From the NCBI GenBank assembly GCA_028289545.1, contig JANQPG010000011.1:1-64000 (forward strand): a stretch of DNA of 64,000 bases. The letters are read 5' to 3'. This DNA comes from Woeseiaceae bacterium. GTDB taxonomy: Bacteria > Pseudomonadota > Gammaproteobacteria > Steroidobacterales > Woeseiaceae. The first letter of the stretch is position 1. Each line of letters opens with the position of its first letter. This document shows, in pieces, positions 52,567-60,584 of the stretch. The translations under genes were made by a program, and so were the position numbers. The notes under the pieces were generated by a model. That model worked only from the letters and a program-made list of their open reading frames with translations, was not told the origin of the DNA and did no database searches.

Positions 52567-53316
52567 TCAGGCCAAGCCGTCGGCGGCCGTGTAAGCAAAG
52601 CCCGGCCGGCGCGGTCGGACCGCACCGCTAACGAGCTTTTGCGCAAGGTCGCCCAATGCCAGGCAGCGTCCCCAGTATGTACCCGCAGAAATCCCCAGAG
52701 CGCGGAATACACGTCGCTGCCTCAGCAGAACCGAAGCCGCGGACACCGCAAGCACGCAGCGCCAAACCCACAGCGGCCGGGTCGACTCGGCGGACAAGCA
52801 GACTACGTGAGAGCGAAACTCGACGTGCGTCCGCTTTTCCCGAGCAATCTCCGCAAGCCAGGACTGCACACGGCTTGCCGGCAGGCTCGCGGCCAGACTC
52901 ATGTAGTATGCCGTCGATACCACGTCCTCCGCGAGCGCTCGCCACGCCCCAAACGCTTCAACCCCAGCGCTTTTCGACCCCGGAAACCGGAAAGAGTTTG
53001 GCTGCTCAAGCTCGCCGCCGAGCAGACGGACGGCGATGGCCAGCAGATGGCTGTGCCGGCGGTTTTCGTTATTGAGCGCTGCCAAGGCGGCTACCCTGGC
53101 GGCGGCCGCACGCCCCTTCTTGCGCCTGGCTCCACGACGGCCGACATCATCGCGCCAGGCACATTCCGTAGCCTCGCGCCGCTGGAAGTGCGCGAGCGAG
53201 GCGGCAAGCCCGCTGATTCGGGATACCTGGCCCAGCGGATCCAGGGTCGGCAGTTCGCGGCCTGCCCTCGAGGTAAAGAGCCTTTGCCAATGGCGCCAGC
53301 GTTGTACTTCGTCCAT
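52567..53316 (-). CDS. Ferritin-like helical protein of unknown function
   Basis: A 249-residue cytoplasmic protein, mostly helical. H and E residues in ENRRHSHLLAIAVRLLGGE, WRALAEDVVSTAYYMSLAAS and EIAREKRTHVEFRSHVV (an E-x4-H-type step) resemble a ferritin-like di-iron bundle; the metal ligands are not certain. A C-terminal hydrophobic helix is also seen (VWRCVLAVSAASVLL). ATG 53316 has GAGGAG 9 bp upstream; that site can pair with an upstream stretch (see hairpin). A frame on the other strand is long but lacks protein character. Confidence 0.68.
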   Translation of the reverse strand: MDEVQRWRHWQRLFTSRAGRELPTLDPLGQVSRISGLAASLAHFQRREATECAWRDDVGRRGARRKKGRAAAARVAALAALNNENRRHSHLLAIAVRLLGGELEQPNSFRFPGSKSAGVEAFGAWRALAEDVVSTAYYMSLAASLPASRVQSWLAEIAREKRTHVEFRSHVVCLSAESTRPLWVWRCVLAVSAASVLLRQRRVFRALGISAGTYWGRCLALGDLAQKLVSGAVRPRRPGFAYTAADGLA

Positions 53317-53320
53317 GTGT

Positions 53321-53368
53321 CATCTCCTCTCGAGCGGTAAGCGGCCGCAAAACGGCGTTGAGGAGATG
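53321..53368 (-). promoter_or_regulatory. Hairpin that can mask the ribosome binding site
   Basis: On the reverse strand CATCTCCTC (53368-53360) is the exact complement of GAGGAGATG (53329-53321), which contains the ribosome site 4 nt before the start codon. Pairing closes a 30-nt loop with an inner GCGGCCGC. This could block translation until melted or bound, as in an RNA thermometer or a protein-controlled leader. Confidence 0.5.
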
Positions 53369-53533
53369 TTTTAGCCCGCCACACTGGCAAACTTCGGCGG
53401 CAAATATGGCAAATCGTGCGCTTTGGCCAACCCGTCCGTGCGTCGCGCCAATCCGCAAGGGTGTGGTGTGCGGCGAGGTACTCCCGCACTCAGCGGCCGA
53501 GGCCAGTGGGCTGCTTGATAAATTCGTACGCTT

Positions 53534-54004
53534 TCAGCGGCCCGTTCTCGACGGGCAGGGATAGTGTTTCTTGAGCGATGCGTAGACGACGTTTTGCGCC
53601 AGCTTGCGCTCCAGTACGTCGGATTCAGCGAGCTCTTCGATCACGTGCTCGACCACTTCGGCAATCGGCACCGGGTTGCCGACACAGAACTCGGCGTACA
53701 CCGTCGGCCCGCTGTCGCGCATGCGGCGCACCATTCGAGTCCTGAGCGCCCGCTCCGTGAACGACTCATCCTTTTCGAGTTCGTCCGCGATGTTGACGGT
53801 CACGCGCTCATCGGTCGCAATCGCTCCGTCAAGAAAGCCAGTGACGTAGGCAATACACAGGGTCCTCGACTGGATGTCGGTTTCCTCGTCCGTCTCAACG
53901 CAGTACTCATGCAGCTTTACGGCGGACAGCGGCTCTACGGCGTCGGCGTTGCTCAGCAACAGAAACGGCAAGAGAAGGACTATAGCGGCGTTTCGAAGGT
54001 GCAT
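53534..54004 (-). CDS. Exported Rap1a/Tai-like protein
   Basis: A 156-residue protein with a signal peptide (NAAIVLLLPFLLLSNADA). Cysteines in EYCVET, SRTLCIAYVTGFLDGA, AEFCVGN and the terminal HYPCPS give the Rap1a pattern (C, C-x-G, C, YPC) seen in periplasmic immunity proteins against Ssp2/Rap effectors of type VI secretion. No T6SS gene or effector is in the window, so it may be a solitary immunity-like or unrelated protein with the same fold. Confidence 0.7.
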   Translation of the reverse strand: MHLRNAAIVLLLPFLLLSNADAVEPLSAVKLHEYCVETDEETDIQSRTLCIAYVTGFLDGAIATDERVTVNIADELEKDESFTERALRTRMVRRMRDSGPTVYAEFCVGNPVPIAEVVEHVIEELAESDVLERKLAQNVVYASLKKHYPCPSRTGR

Positions 54005-54071
54005 GGTGCTCCTGACAGGTCGACTTCTTTAAACAATTCAAAGCGTAGCACGCGCACGGACATGCAGCCAT

Positions 54072-54092
54072 AACGCCAGGAGCGTTTTTTTT
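54072..54092 (+). terminator. Weak intrinsic-terminator-like element
   Basis: AACGC-CAGGA-GCGTT gives a 5-bp stem running into eight T. It precedes the sigma-54 operon and could shield it from upstream transcription. The stem is short. Confidence 0.35.
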
Positions 54093-54120
54093 CGCGGCCT
54101 GTAAACCCTGCGCGGACAAG

Positions 54121-54164
54121 CGTCCGGGCGTCCGCAGGACGGTGGAAGCGGACACATCGGACAC
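54121..54164. promoter_or_regulatory. Candidate enhancer sites for the sigma-54 activator
   Basis: CGTCCG occurs twice (54121, 54129) and its near-inverse CGGACA twice (54149, 54158), making an inverted pair of direct repeats. The block lies about 80-125 bp upstream of the expected start of transcription, where NtrC-type activators bind. Confidence 0.55.
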
Positions 54165-54218
54165 TTTTGCCGCAACGCGCACTTCTTTAGAAACAGTAAC
54201 TTACGAGCACCGGGGTAC

Positions 54219-54236
54219 TTGGCACGGTTCCTGCTT
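54219..54236 (+). promoter_or_regulatory. Sigma-54 promoter of the ABC export operon
   Basis: TTGGCACGGTTCCTGCTT matches the sigma-54 consensus: GG at 54221-54222 (-24) and GC at 54233-54234 (-12) with exactly 10 bp between. Transcription would start near 54246, giving a leader of about 39 nt to the first ATG. A sigma-54 activator gene lies in the same operon. Confidence 0.82.
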
Positions 54237-54284
54237 TGTGTTTATCGACACACAACCCCCAACCGCACAACCGGACTACTGACC

Positions 54285-54518
54285 ATGAACTGCCTGACCG
54301 ACCAGATCTGCTTCCTGAGTTCGTTTTACGACACGCTCACCCAGGCCGCCAACCTGATCGACTTTTTCGGCGCAACAATTGCCGGCGACGACTGGAAGGC
54401 GTTGACGCCCGTGGTGGAGCAAAAACTCGAGCTGTTGCTGGATATCGCCGCGAGACTCGCGCCGTCCGAATACGGCACCTGCGGCATGCACGGTGGTGAG
54501 GAGACCCTCGATGCCTGA
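54285..54518 (+). CDS. 77-residue protein, first gene of the sigma-54 operon
   Basis: A small soluble acidic protein, mostly helical (FYDTLTQAANLIDFFGATIA, LTPVVEQKLELLLDIAARLA), with three cysteines (MNCL, QICF, GTCGMHGG). No signal peptide, leader or membrane segment. The frame could start earlier at 54219 but this would begin inside the promoter. Its end overlaps the membrane-fusion gene by 8 bp, so the two are coupled. No family was recognised; it may be a regulator, an adaptor or a cargo of the exporter. Confidence 0.65.
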   Translation: MNCLTDQICFLSSFYDTLTQAANLIDFFGATIAGDDWKALTPVVEQKLELLLDIAARLAPSEYGTCGMHGGEETLDA

Positions 54519-55830
54519 TCGCGCAACTTCCAACGTCGTTGCCACCCCGCATGCCGAGGCGTCCATACGCGGCACGCACAATCAGGACATCGCGATAGAG
54601 CAATCACCGCTGCGCCGCTATCGCGGCTGGATCATTGCCGGAGTCGTCGTACTGGCGCTACTCGCGGTATCGATCCAGCCGGCGCTGACCTGGCTCAGCG
54701 CCGATCGCAGCGCACAGCGGGCGCAGCTACGGTTCTCGGAGGTGCGCCTCGACGACTTCACGCGCGATATCTCGTCGCAGGGCGTCGTCGTCGCCGCTGT
54801 TGCGCCGACTCTGTACGCATCCACCGGCGGCACGGTAAGTCTGCATGTCATCGCCGGGGACAGTGTAGCGGCAGGCGACCTGATCGCGACGATCGACAGC
54901 CCGGAGCTGACGAACGAACTCGACCGCGAGCGAGCGACGCTGGACAGCCTCGAAACCAACCTCAAGCGTCAGGAAATCGAGAATCGCAAGGAAGTGCTCA
55001 AGGCCCGTCAGGTCGTGGACCTGGCGCAGGTGGAACTCACGGCGGCGGAGCGCGAGCTGCGCCGGGCGGAGCAGTCCTGGGACTTCCAGGTCATTAGCCT
55101 GCAGGATCTCGAAAAAGCCCAGGATGACGTCGAGCGCGCCCGGATAGCGCTCAGGCACGCCAGCGACGAAGCCGAACTCAATGTCGAGAGCCTGGGATTC
55201 GACCTCGAAACCCTGAGGCTCGAGCGCAACCGTCAACGTCTGACGGTCGTCAATCTCGAGCGGCGCGTCGACGAGCTGGACCTCACCGCTCCGGTAGCGG
55301 GAATTGTGGGAACAATTGCCGTCGATCGAAAGCAGGTGGTACCCGCCAACGCGGAAATTGCCACGGTGGTCGATCTGTCAGCCCTCGAAATCGAACTTTC
55401 CATCGCCGACAGCTACGCCGACGATCTCAGCATCGGCTCTGGGGTCAGCGTTCGCTTCGGCGGCGGAGAACACGACGCAATCCTGGTGTCCGTGTCGCCG
55501 GAAGTCGTCAACAGCACGGTCAGCGCCCGAGTGCGTTTCGAGGGGGAACAGCCTCCGGGGCTCCGGCAAAACCAGCGAGTCTCGGCCCGTATTCTGCTGG
55601 AATCCAGGAAAGACGTGCTCGTCGTAGACCGTGGTCCGTTTTACGACACCGGCGGCGGCCGCCTCATCTACAAGGTCGACGGCGATGTCGCGGAACGTGT
55701 GCGTATCGAAACGGGCTCGGCCAGCGTATCCCAGATCGAAATACTCGAAGGCCTGTCCGAAGGCGACACGGTCATCATCTCGGAAATCGACCGTTTCCGG
55801 GGATCGGAGCGTGTGCTCCTGCGCAATTGA
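54511..55830 (+). CDS. HlyD/MacA-type membrane-fusion protein
   Basis: A 439-residue periplasmic adaptor. One membrane segment is at residues 40-58 (WIIAGVVVLALLAVSIQPAL). Then come the lipoyl-like half (TLYASTGGTVSLHVIAGDSV), a coiled-coil hairpin at about 140-260 (VDLAQVELTAAERELRRAEQ, LRLERNRQRLTVVNLERRVD), the second lipoyl half (LTAPVAGIVGTIAVDRKQVV) and beta-barrel and membrane-proximal domains. It should link the ABC permeases to an outer-membrane channel. GAGGAG 7 bp before ATG 54511 fixes the start. It is followed by the ATPase gene after 87 bp. Confidence 0.92.
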   Translation: MPDRATSNVVATPHAEASIRGTHNQDIAIEQSPLRRYRGWIIAGVVVLALLAVSIQPALTWLSADRSAQRAQLRFSEVRLDDFTRDISSQGVVVAAVAPTLYASTGGTVSLHVIAGDSVAAGDLIATIDSPELTNELDRERATLDSLETNLKRQEIENRKEVLKARQVVDLAQVELTAAERELRRAEQSWDFQVISLQDLEKAQDDVERARIALRHASDEAELNVESLGFDLETLRLERNRQRLTVVNLERRVDELDLTAPVAGIVGTIAVDRKQVVPANAEIATVVDLSALEIELSIADSYADDLSIGSGVSVRFGGGEHDAILVSVSPEVVNSTVSARVRFEGEQPPGLRQNQRVSARILLESRKDVLVVDRGPFYDTGGGRLIYKVDGDVAERVRIETGSASVSQIEILEGLSEGDTVIISEIDRFRGSERVLLRN

Positions 55831-55917
55831 ACACAAGCGCTACATACGGCAACCAGTGAACGATCAGCTCAACACGATTAGCTCATCAAATACAGAAGAC
55901 AGCGAGGATATAACCCC

Positions 55918-56640
55918 ATGTTGGAAATGAAAGAGATTAGCCGGGTCTACCGCACCGATCTGGTCGAGACGCACGCGCTGCGAGAGCTCTCGCTGTCCGT
56001 CGATACGGGCGAATTTGTCGCCGTCACGGGACCATCGGGGTCGGGAAAAACCACCTTCCTGAATATCGCTGGCCTGCTCGAAACCGCCACCAGCGGGGAG
56101 TACAGTCTTGACGGCACGGACGTCAGCGGACTCAACGACAATCAGCGGTCACGAATTCGCAACGAGAAGATCGGGTTCATCTTTCAGAGCTTCAACCTGA
56201 TCCCGGATCTCAACATCTTCGACAACGTGGACGTGCCGCTGCGCTATCGCGGCTTCGACGGAGCCGAGCGCCGCGGGCGTATCGAGAAAGCGCTGGATCA
56301 GGTTGGCCTCGCCGCGCGAATGAAACATCTGCCATCGCAGCTTTCCGGCGGCCAGCAACAGCGCGCGGCGATTGCCCGAGCGCTCGCGGGCGGTCCGTCG
56401 TTCCTGCTCGCGGACGAACCGACGGGCAACCTCGACTCTTTGATGGCAAGACAGGTCATGGACCTGCTCGAAAAGATCAACAACGAAGGAACAACTATCG
56501 TCATGGTCACGCACGATCCCGAACTCGCGCGCCGGGCGCACCGCAACGTGCAGCTCCTGGACGGTCAGCTCGCAAGCCCGGACCCCTTCTCGGCATCGCA
56601 GTCCACGCCGATCGAAGCCGACCTTCAGCCCGTCGCTTAG
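55918..56640 (+). CDS. ABC transporter ATPase, MacB/LolD type
   Basis: A 240-residue ATPase with all family motifs: Walker A GPSGSGKTT (about 38-46), the Q-loop FQSFNLIPDL, signature QLSGGQQQRAAIARAL, Walker B FLLADEPTGNLDS and the H-loop MVTHDP. The sequence is closest in style to the MacB/LolD/FtsE group, which works with FtsX-type permeases, as encoded by the next two genes. The GAGGA ribosome site and its placement after the adaptor show a single transcript. Confidence 0.95.
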   Translation: MLEMKEISRVYRTDLVETHALRELSLSVDTGEFVAVTGPSGSGKTTFLNIAGLLETATSGEYSLDGTDVSGLNDNQRSRIRNEKIGFIFQSFNLIPDLNIFDNVDVPLRYRGFDGAERRGRIEKALDQVGLAARMKHLPSQLSGGQQQRAAIARALAGGPSFLLADEPTGNLDSLMARQVMDLLEKINNEGTTIVMVTHDPELARRAHRNVQLLDGQLASPDPFSASQSTPIEADLQPVA

Positions 56641-56650
56641 GAGACCAACA

Positions 56651-57967
56651 ATGTTTCTGTACAACCTGAGGCTCGCGCGCATGAGCCTGATGAAACAGCC
56701 GCTCCTGACGACGCTGATGGTCAGCGCCATCGGCATTGGCGTCGGCGCCTGCATGACCATACTTACGTTCGTATACGTACTTTCGAGCGATCCGATCCCG
56801 GAAAAGAGCGACGAGTTGTTCGCCGTGCGTGTCGACAGCTGGAACCCGGAAAGCCCGTACGACGACGACAAGCCCGAGGAAGCGCCCTGGCAGCTCACGC
56901 ACACCGATGCGATGGCGCTGCTCGAGTCGGACGTGCCGACGCGGCACGCCGCAATGCGCAAAGCGGTATACACCGTAGTGCCCGACAACCCGGAAGTGGC
57001 GCCTTTCTTCAACGTTGCGCGCATGACGGGCGGCGACTTTTTCGAGATGTTCCAGGTACCGTTTCTCTACGGCAGCGGCTGGGGTCCGTCGGCAGACGAG
57101 AACGCCGAAAACGTCATTGTGCTCGGCCACGAAACCAACGAAAAAGTCTTTGGCGGCACCAACAGCGTGGGCAAAACGATCACACTGGGCACCGAGATCT
57201 TTACGGTCGTCGGCGTCATCGACGACTGGCAGCCGCACATTCTGTTCTATGACATGAACAACGGCGAGACCAATCCCGTCGAAGACATTTTCTTGCCGTT
57301 CTCAATCACCGACCGCCGGGAGATTAACGGCGCCGGCAATACGAACTGCTGGAAAGACGAGCAGATCGACGGCTACTTCGATCTGCTGCGAAGCGAATGT
57401 GTCTACGTGCAGTTCTGGGCCGAACTCAATTCCGCCGAACAGAAAGCCGAATACCAGCGCTGGCTCGACAACTACACGGAAGGACAGAAGGCTCTCGGCC
57501 GCTTCCAGCGGCCGACCAACAATCGCCTGAGCACGGTCACCGAATGGATGGAGGTTCAGGACGTCGTGGAAGACGAGGTGATGGTCGTCATGAGTATCGG
57601 TTTCCTGTTCCTTACGGCATGCCTGGTGAACACGATCGGGCTCATACTCGCGCGTTTCGTTGCGAAGGGTCCAATCATTGGCTTGCGGCGCGCGCTGGGT
57701 GCGAGCAAAGCCGCCATCTTCAGGCAACACCTTGTCGAAGTTGGTCTCGTCGGCGTGGCGGGCGGCGTGCTCGGGCTGATCCTGTCGCGCCTCGGCATCA
57801 AGGGTGTGCAGCAGCTGTTGAGCGAATCCGACAACCTGGCCGCCCTCAACCTGGATCTGCTGCTTATCACCTTCGGTATTGCCGTGGTCTCGGCCATCGT
57901 CGCCGGGCTGTATCCGACCTGGCGCGTCTGCCAGCTGCCGCCGGCCGGCTATCTCAAGACTCAATAA
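56651..57967 (+). CDS. ABC transporter permease, MacB/FtsX type (first)
   Basis: A 438-residue permease. A first membrane helix (LLTTLMVSAIGIGVGACMTI) is followed by a large periplasmic domain (residues about 45-300, with GSGWGPSADENAENVIVL, typical of MacB_PCD) and three C-terminal membrane helices (VMVVMSIGFLFLTACLVNTI, LVEVGLVGVAGGVLGLILSR, LLITFGIAVVSAIVAGLYPT). LRRALGASKAAIFRQHLVE is the coupling helix to the ATPase. It lies 10 bp after the ATPase gene. Confidence 0.94.
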   Translation: MFLYNLRLARMSLMKQPLLTTLMVSAIGIGVGACMTILTFVYVLSSDPIPEKSDELFAVRVDSWNPESPYDDDKPEEAPWQLTHTDAMALLESDVPTRHAAMRKAVYTVVPDNPEVAPFFNVARMTGGDFFEMFQVPFLYGSGWGPSADENAENVIVLGHETNEKVFGGTNSVGKTITLGTEIFTVVGVIDDWQPHILFYDMNNGETNPVEDIFLPFSITDRREINGAGNTNCWKDEQIDGYFDLLRSECVYVQFWAELNSAEQKAEYQRWLDNYTEGQKALGRFQRPTNNRLSTVTEWMEVQDVVEDEVMVVMSIGFLFLTACLVNTIGLILARFVAKGPIIGLRRALGASKAAIFRQHLVEVGLVGVAGGVLGLILSRLGIKGVQQLLSESDNLAALNLDLLLITFGIAVVSAIVAGLYPTWRVCQLPPAGYLKTQ

Positions 57968-57976
57968 GGAGCCATC

Positions 57977-59185
57977 ATGGAATTTCGACCCATCCTTAGC
58001 GCGATGCTGCGCAACAAGACCGGATCCATCCTGGTGGCGCTGCAGATTGCGCTCACGCTGTCCATTGTCGTCAACTGCATGTTCCTGGCCAAACAGCGCA
58101 TCGATCACGTCAACCGGCCGACGGGTATGGACGTCGACAACATCATTTCGGTGCGGAGCATGGGCTTTGGCACCGACTACGACCACGACCGCACAATCGA
58201 CAACGACCTGAGGTTGCTGCGCGAGATGCCCGGTGTCATCTCCGCCAGCCATTCTTCCGGCTTGCCGATGAACGGCTCCGGCAGCGCCAACGGATTCGCC
58301 GGCAGCCCGGACGAAGACGCATCCCGGGTCACGGCGAACTACTACCACGTCGACGAACGGATGCTCGACTCCCTGGGGACAACGCTCGCCGCCGGACGGA
58401 TGTTCCGGGACGTCGAGATCCGCCGCGCGGACAACGAACTACTGAACCGTATGCCGCAACAGGTCGTCATTACCCAGGCCCTCGCCGACAAGCTGTTCGA
58501 CGGCGAACCGGCGCTGGGCAAACGCATGTACGACGGCCTCGGTGAGAGTGCGGAAGTTGTCGGCATCCTCGAGCACATGTACGGCGCCTGGGTCGGCTGG
58601 AGCGACTTCGATCAGGTGGCGATGTTCCCTCAGCGCACCGAAGGACCTCACATCCGCTACATCGTCCGTGCGGAACCCGGAAAACGCGATGAGCTGATAC
58701 CGCTGATCGAGAAAACACTGGCTGACAGCGACAGGACCCGGCTGATTCGGGGAGTCAGCTCCATGGAAGAGACGACCAGGAACAGCTACGAGGGCGACTT
58801 CGCTATCGCGGTAACGCTCTCCGTGGCCGTCGGGCTGTTGCTCGGCGTCACGGGACTCGGCATTGTCGGACTCGCGAGCTTCACGGTCCGCCAGCGCACC
58901 AAGCAGATCGGCACACGACGGGCCATCGGCGCGCGTAAACGGGATATCATCCGCTACTTCCTGATCGAAAACTGGCTGATGACGACTATCGGCATTGTGC
59001 TTGGAACCGTGTTAACGATTGCCATCAACTACAGCCTGGCCTCGGCGTTCAATACCGACCAGCTCAACTACGGGTTCCTCGTTGCGGGCATGTTCATGCT
59101 CTGGCTGCTCGGGTTCATGGCGGTTGCCGAGCCGGCCCGTCGCGCGGCGCAGGTGTCGCCGGCCATTGCCACGAGGACCGTCTGA
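57977..59185 (+). CDS. ABC transporter permease, MacB/FtsX type (second)
   Basis: A 402-residue permease of the same architecture: an N-terminal helix (KTGSILVALQIALTLSIVVN), a periplasmic domain with VDNIISVRSMGFGTDYDHDR and SSGLPMNGSGSANGFAG, and three C-terminal helices (IAVTLSVAVGLLLGVTGLGI, LMTTIGIVLGTVLTIAINY, FLVAGMFMLWLLGFMAVAEP). TKQIGTRRAIGARKRDIIRY is the coupling segment. Two different permeases and one ATPase should form a heterodimeric exporter. It lies 9 bp after the first permease. Confidence 0.94.
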   Translation: MEFRPILSAMLRNKTGSILVALQIALTLSIVVNCMFLAKQRIDHVNRPTGMDVDNIISVRSMGFGTDYDHDRTIDNDLRLLREMPGVISASHSSGLPMNGSGSANGFAGSPDEDASRVTANYYHVDERMLDSLGTTLAAGRMFRDVEIRRADNELLNRMPQQVVITQALADKLFDGEPALGKRMYDGLGESAEVVGILEHMYGAWVGWSDFDQVAMFPQRTEGPHIRYIVRAEPGKRDELIPLIEKTLADSDRTRLIRGVSSMEETTRNSYEGDFAIAVTLSVAVGLLLGVTGLGIVGLASFTVRQRTKQIGTRRAIGARKRDIIRYFLIENWLMTTIGIVLGTVLTIAINYSLASAFNTDQLNYGFLVAGMFMLWLLGFMAVAEPARRAAQVSPAIATRTV

Positions 59186-59189
59186 TCGA

Positions 59190-60533
59190 ATGAGTGAGCT
59201 TGTCCTCGTTATCGACGACAACGAAGGCGTCAGGACTGCCCTGTCGATCCTGTTCTCGGTCCACGAACTCGAGTGTGTGACCGCAGCCAGCATCGAGGAG
59301 GGGCTCGCAAAGCTCGACAACCACCCGGTGCGGCTCGTCGTTCAGGACATGAACTTCTCGGAAGACACGACCTCCGGGAAGGAAGGGATTGCCCTTTTCC
59401 ACGAAATTCGGCAACGGCATCCCGACCTCCCGGTCATCCTGCTGACCGCGTGGACCCACCTCGAAACCGCCGTGGATCTCGTTCGGGCGGGAGCGGCGGA
59501 CTACCTCGCAAAACCGTGGGACGACGACAAACTCATCGCCACGGCGCGCAATCTGCTCGAACTCGGCGAGGCCAACCAGGAGCGGCGCGAAGCCGCCGCC
59601 GCCAGGCAACGCGACCGCGAGCGACTCGAAAACGGTTACGACCTGTGCGGCACGGTATTCGAGAGCAGTGCAATGCGCGAACTCATTACCGTCGCCGTCC
59701 GGGTCGCGCCATCCGACGTGCCGATTCTTGTCACCGGCCCCAACGGCGCGGGTAAAGAAAAGTTCGCCGACATCGTACACGCCAATTCCTCGGTCGCGTC
59801 GGGCCCTTTCGTCAAGGTCAACGTGGGCGCTTTGCCGCGCGATCTCATGGAGGCCGAGCTGTTCGGCGCGGAAGCCGGCGCCTACACGGGCGCGCAGAAA
59901 ACCCGCATCGGCCGCTTCGAGGCGGCTGACGGCGGGACGTTGTTTCTCGACGAGATCGGCAACTTGAGTCTCGACGGCCAGGCGAAACTGCTGCGGGTTT
60001 TGCAAACCGGCGAATTCGAAAGGCTCGGCAGCAGCAGCACGCGCAAGGTGACGGTGCGAGTCGTCAGCGCGACCAACGCCGACTTGAGAAGCGCGGTCGC
60101 AAACGGCGAGTTCCGCGAAGACCTTTACTACCGGCTCAACGTCATCGAAATCCCGGTACCGGCACTCAGAGACCGTCCGGACGACATCCTGCCGCTCGCG
60201 TACCACTTTCTGGATGCAGCGAAGAGCTTCGACTCCGGGGCGGAGGACTCGTTGCTCGCACACGCATGGTCGGGCAACGTACGCGAACTCGAAAACACGA
60301 TCAGGCGCGCATCGCTGCTCAGCCAGGGCGACGCCATTACGGCCGCTGACCTCGGCATCGCCGAGCGCGGCCTTCACAGCAGCGCCGTTGGCCGCGGCAG
60401 CGAACCGGATGCCGAGTCCATTATCCATGCACTGGACCTTGCCGGAGGCGTTGTTGCCCGCGCCGCCAGAAACCTGGGCATGAGCCGGCAGGCGCTGTAC
60501 CGGCGCATGGAGAAATTTGGTATTCAGAAATGA
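59190..60533 (+). CDS. Sigma-54-dependent response regulator, NtrC family
   Basis: A 447-residue activator. The receiver has D53 (VVQDMNFSED) and K108; the AAA+ domain has Walker A GPNGAGKE (183-190), GAYTGA (230-235, a variant of GAFTGA that contacts sigma-54), Walker B FLDEIGN and the HAWSGNVRELEN segment. A Fis-type HTH ends the protein (VVARAARNLGMSRQALYRRM). It starts 4 bp after the permease stop. It is probably activated by the next-door kinase and acts on the sigma-54 promoter at 54219. Confidence 0.95.
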   Translation: MSELVLVIDDNEGVRTALSILFSVHELECVTAASIEEGLAKLDNHPVRLVVQDMNFSEDTTSGKEGIALFHEIRQRHPDLPVILLTAWTHLETAVDLVRAGAADYLAKPWDDDKLIATARNLLELGEANQERREAAAARQRDRERLENGYDLCGTVFESSAMRELITVAVRVAPSDVPILVTGPNGAGKEKFADIVHANSSVASGPFVKVNVGALPRDLMEAELFGAEAGAYTGAQKTRIGRFEAADGGTLFLDEIGNLSLDGQAKLLRVLQTGEFERLGSSSTRKVTVRVVSATNADLRSAVANGEFREDLYYRLNVIEIPVPALRDRPDDILPLAYHFLDAAKSFDSGAEDSLLAHAWSGNVRELENTIRRASLLSQGDAITAADLGIAERGLHSSAVGRGSEPDAESIIHALDLAGGVVARAARNLGMSRQALYRRMEKFGIQK

Positions 60534-60584
60534 GCGCGACCGCTACACTCTGAGCCCGGAACCCGTCCCAAAATAGGGAGCTTT

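Noticed and set aside
52639-53340. Forward frame of 233 codons opposite the ferritin-like gene.
   Set aside because: No ribosome site and R/P-rich; the reverse frame has GAGGAG and a helical pattern.
53534-54004. Part of a type VI secretion effector-immunity pair.
   Set aside because: No effector, VgrG, Hcp or PAAR gene lies in the window; only the fold pattern supports it.
57302-58348. Reverse frame of 348 codons across the permease junction.
   Set aside because: It spans two forward genes with clear membrane topology and has no motif.
59115-60428. Reverse frame of 437 codons opposite the sigma-54 activator gene.
   Set aside because: The activator motifs (Walker A, GAYTGA, Fis HTH) are unambiguous on the forward strand.
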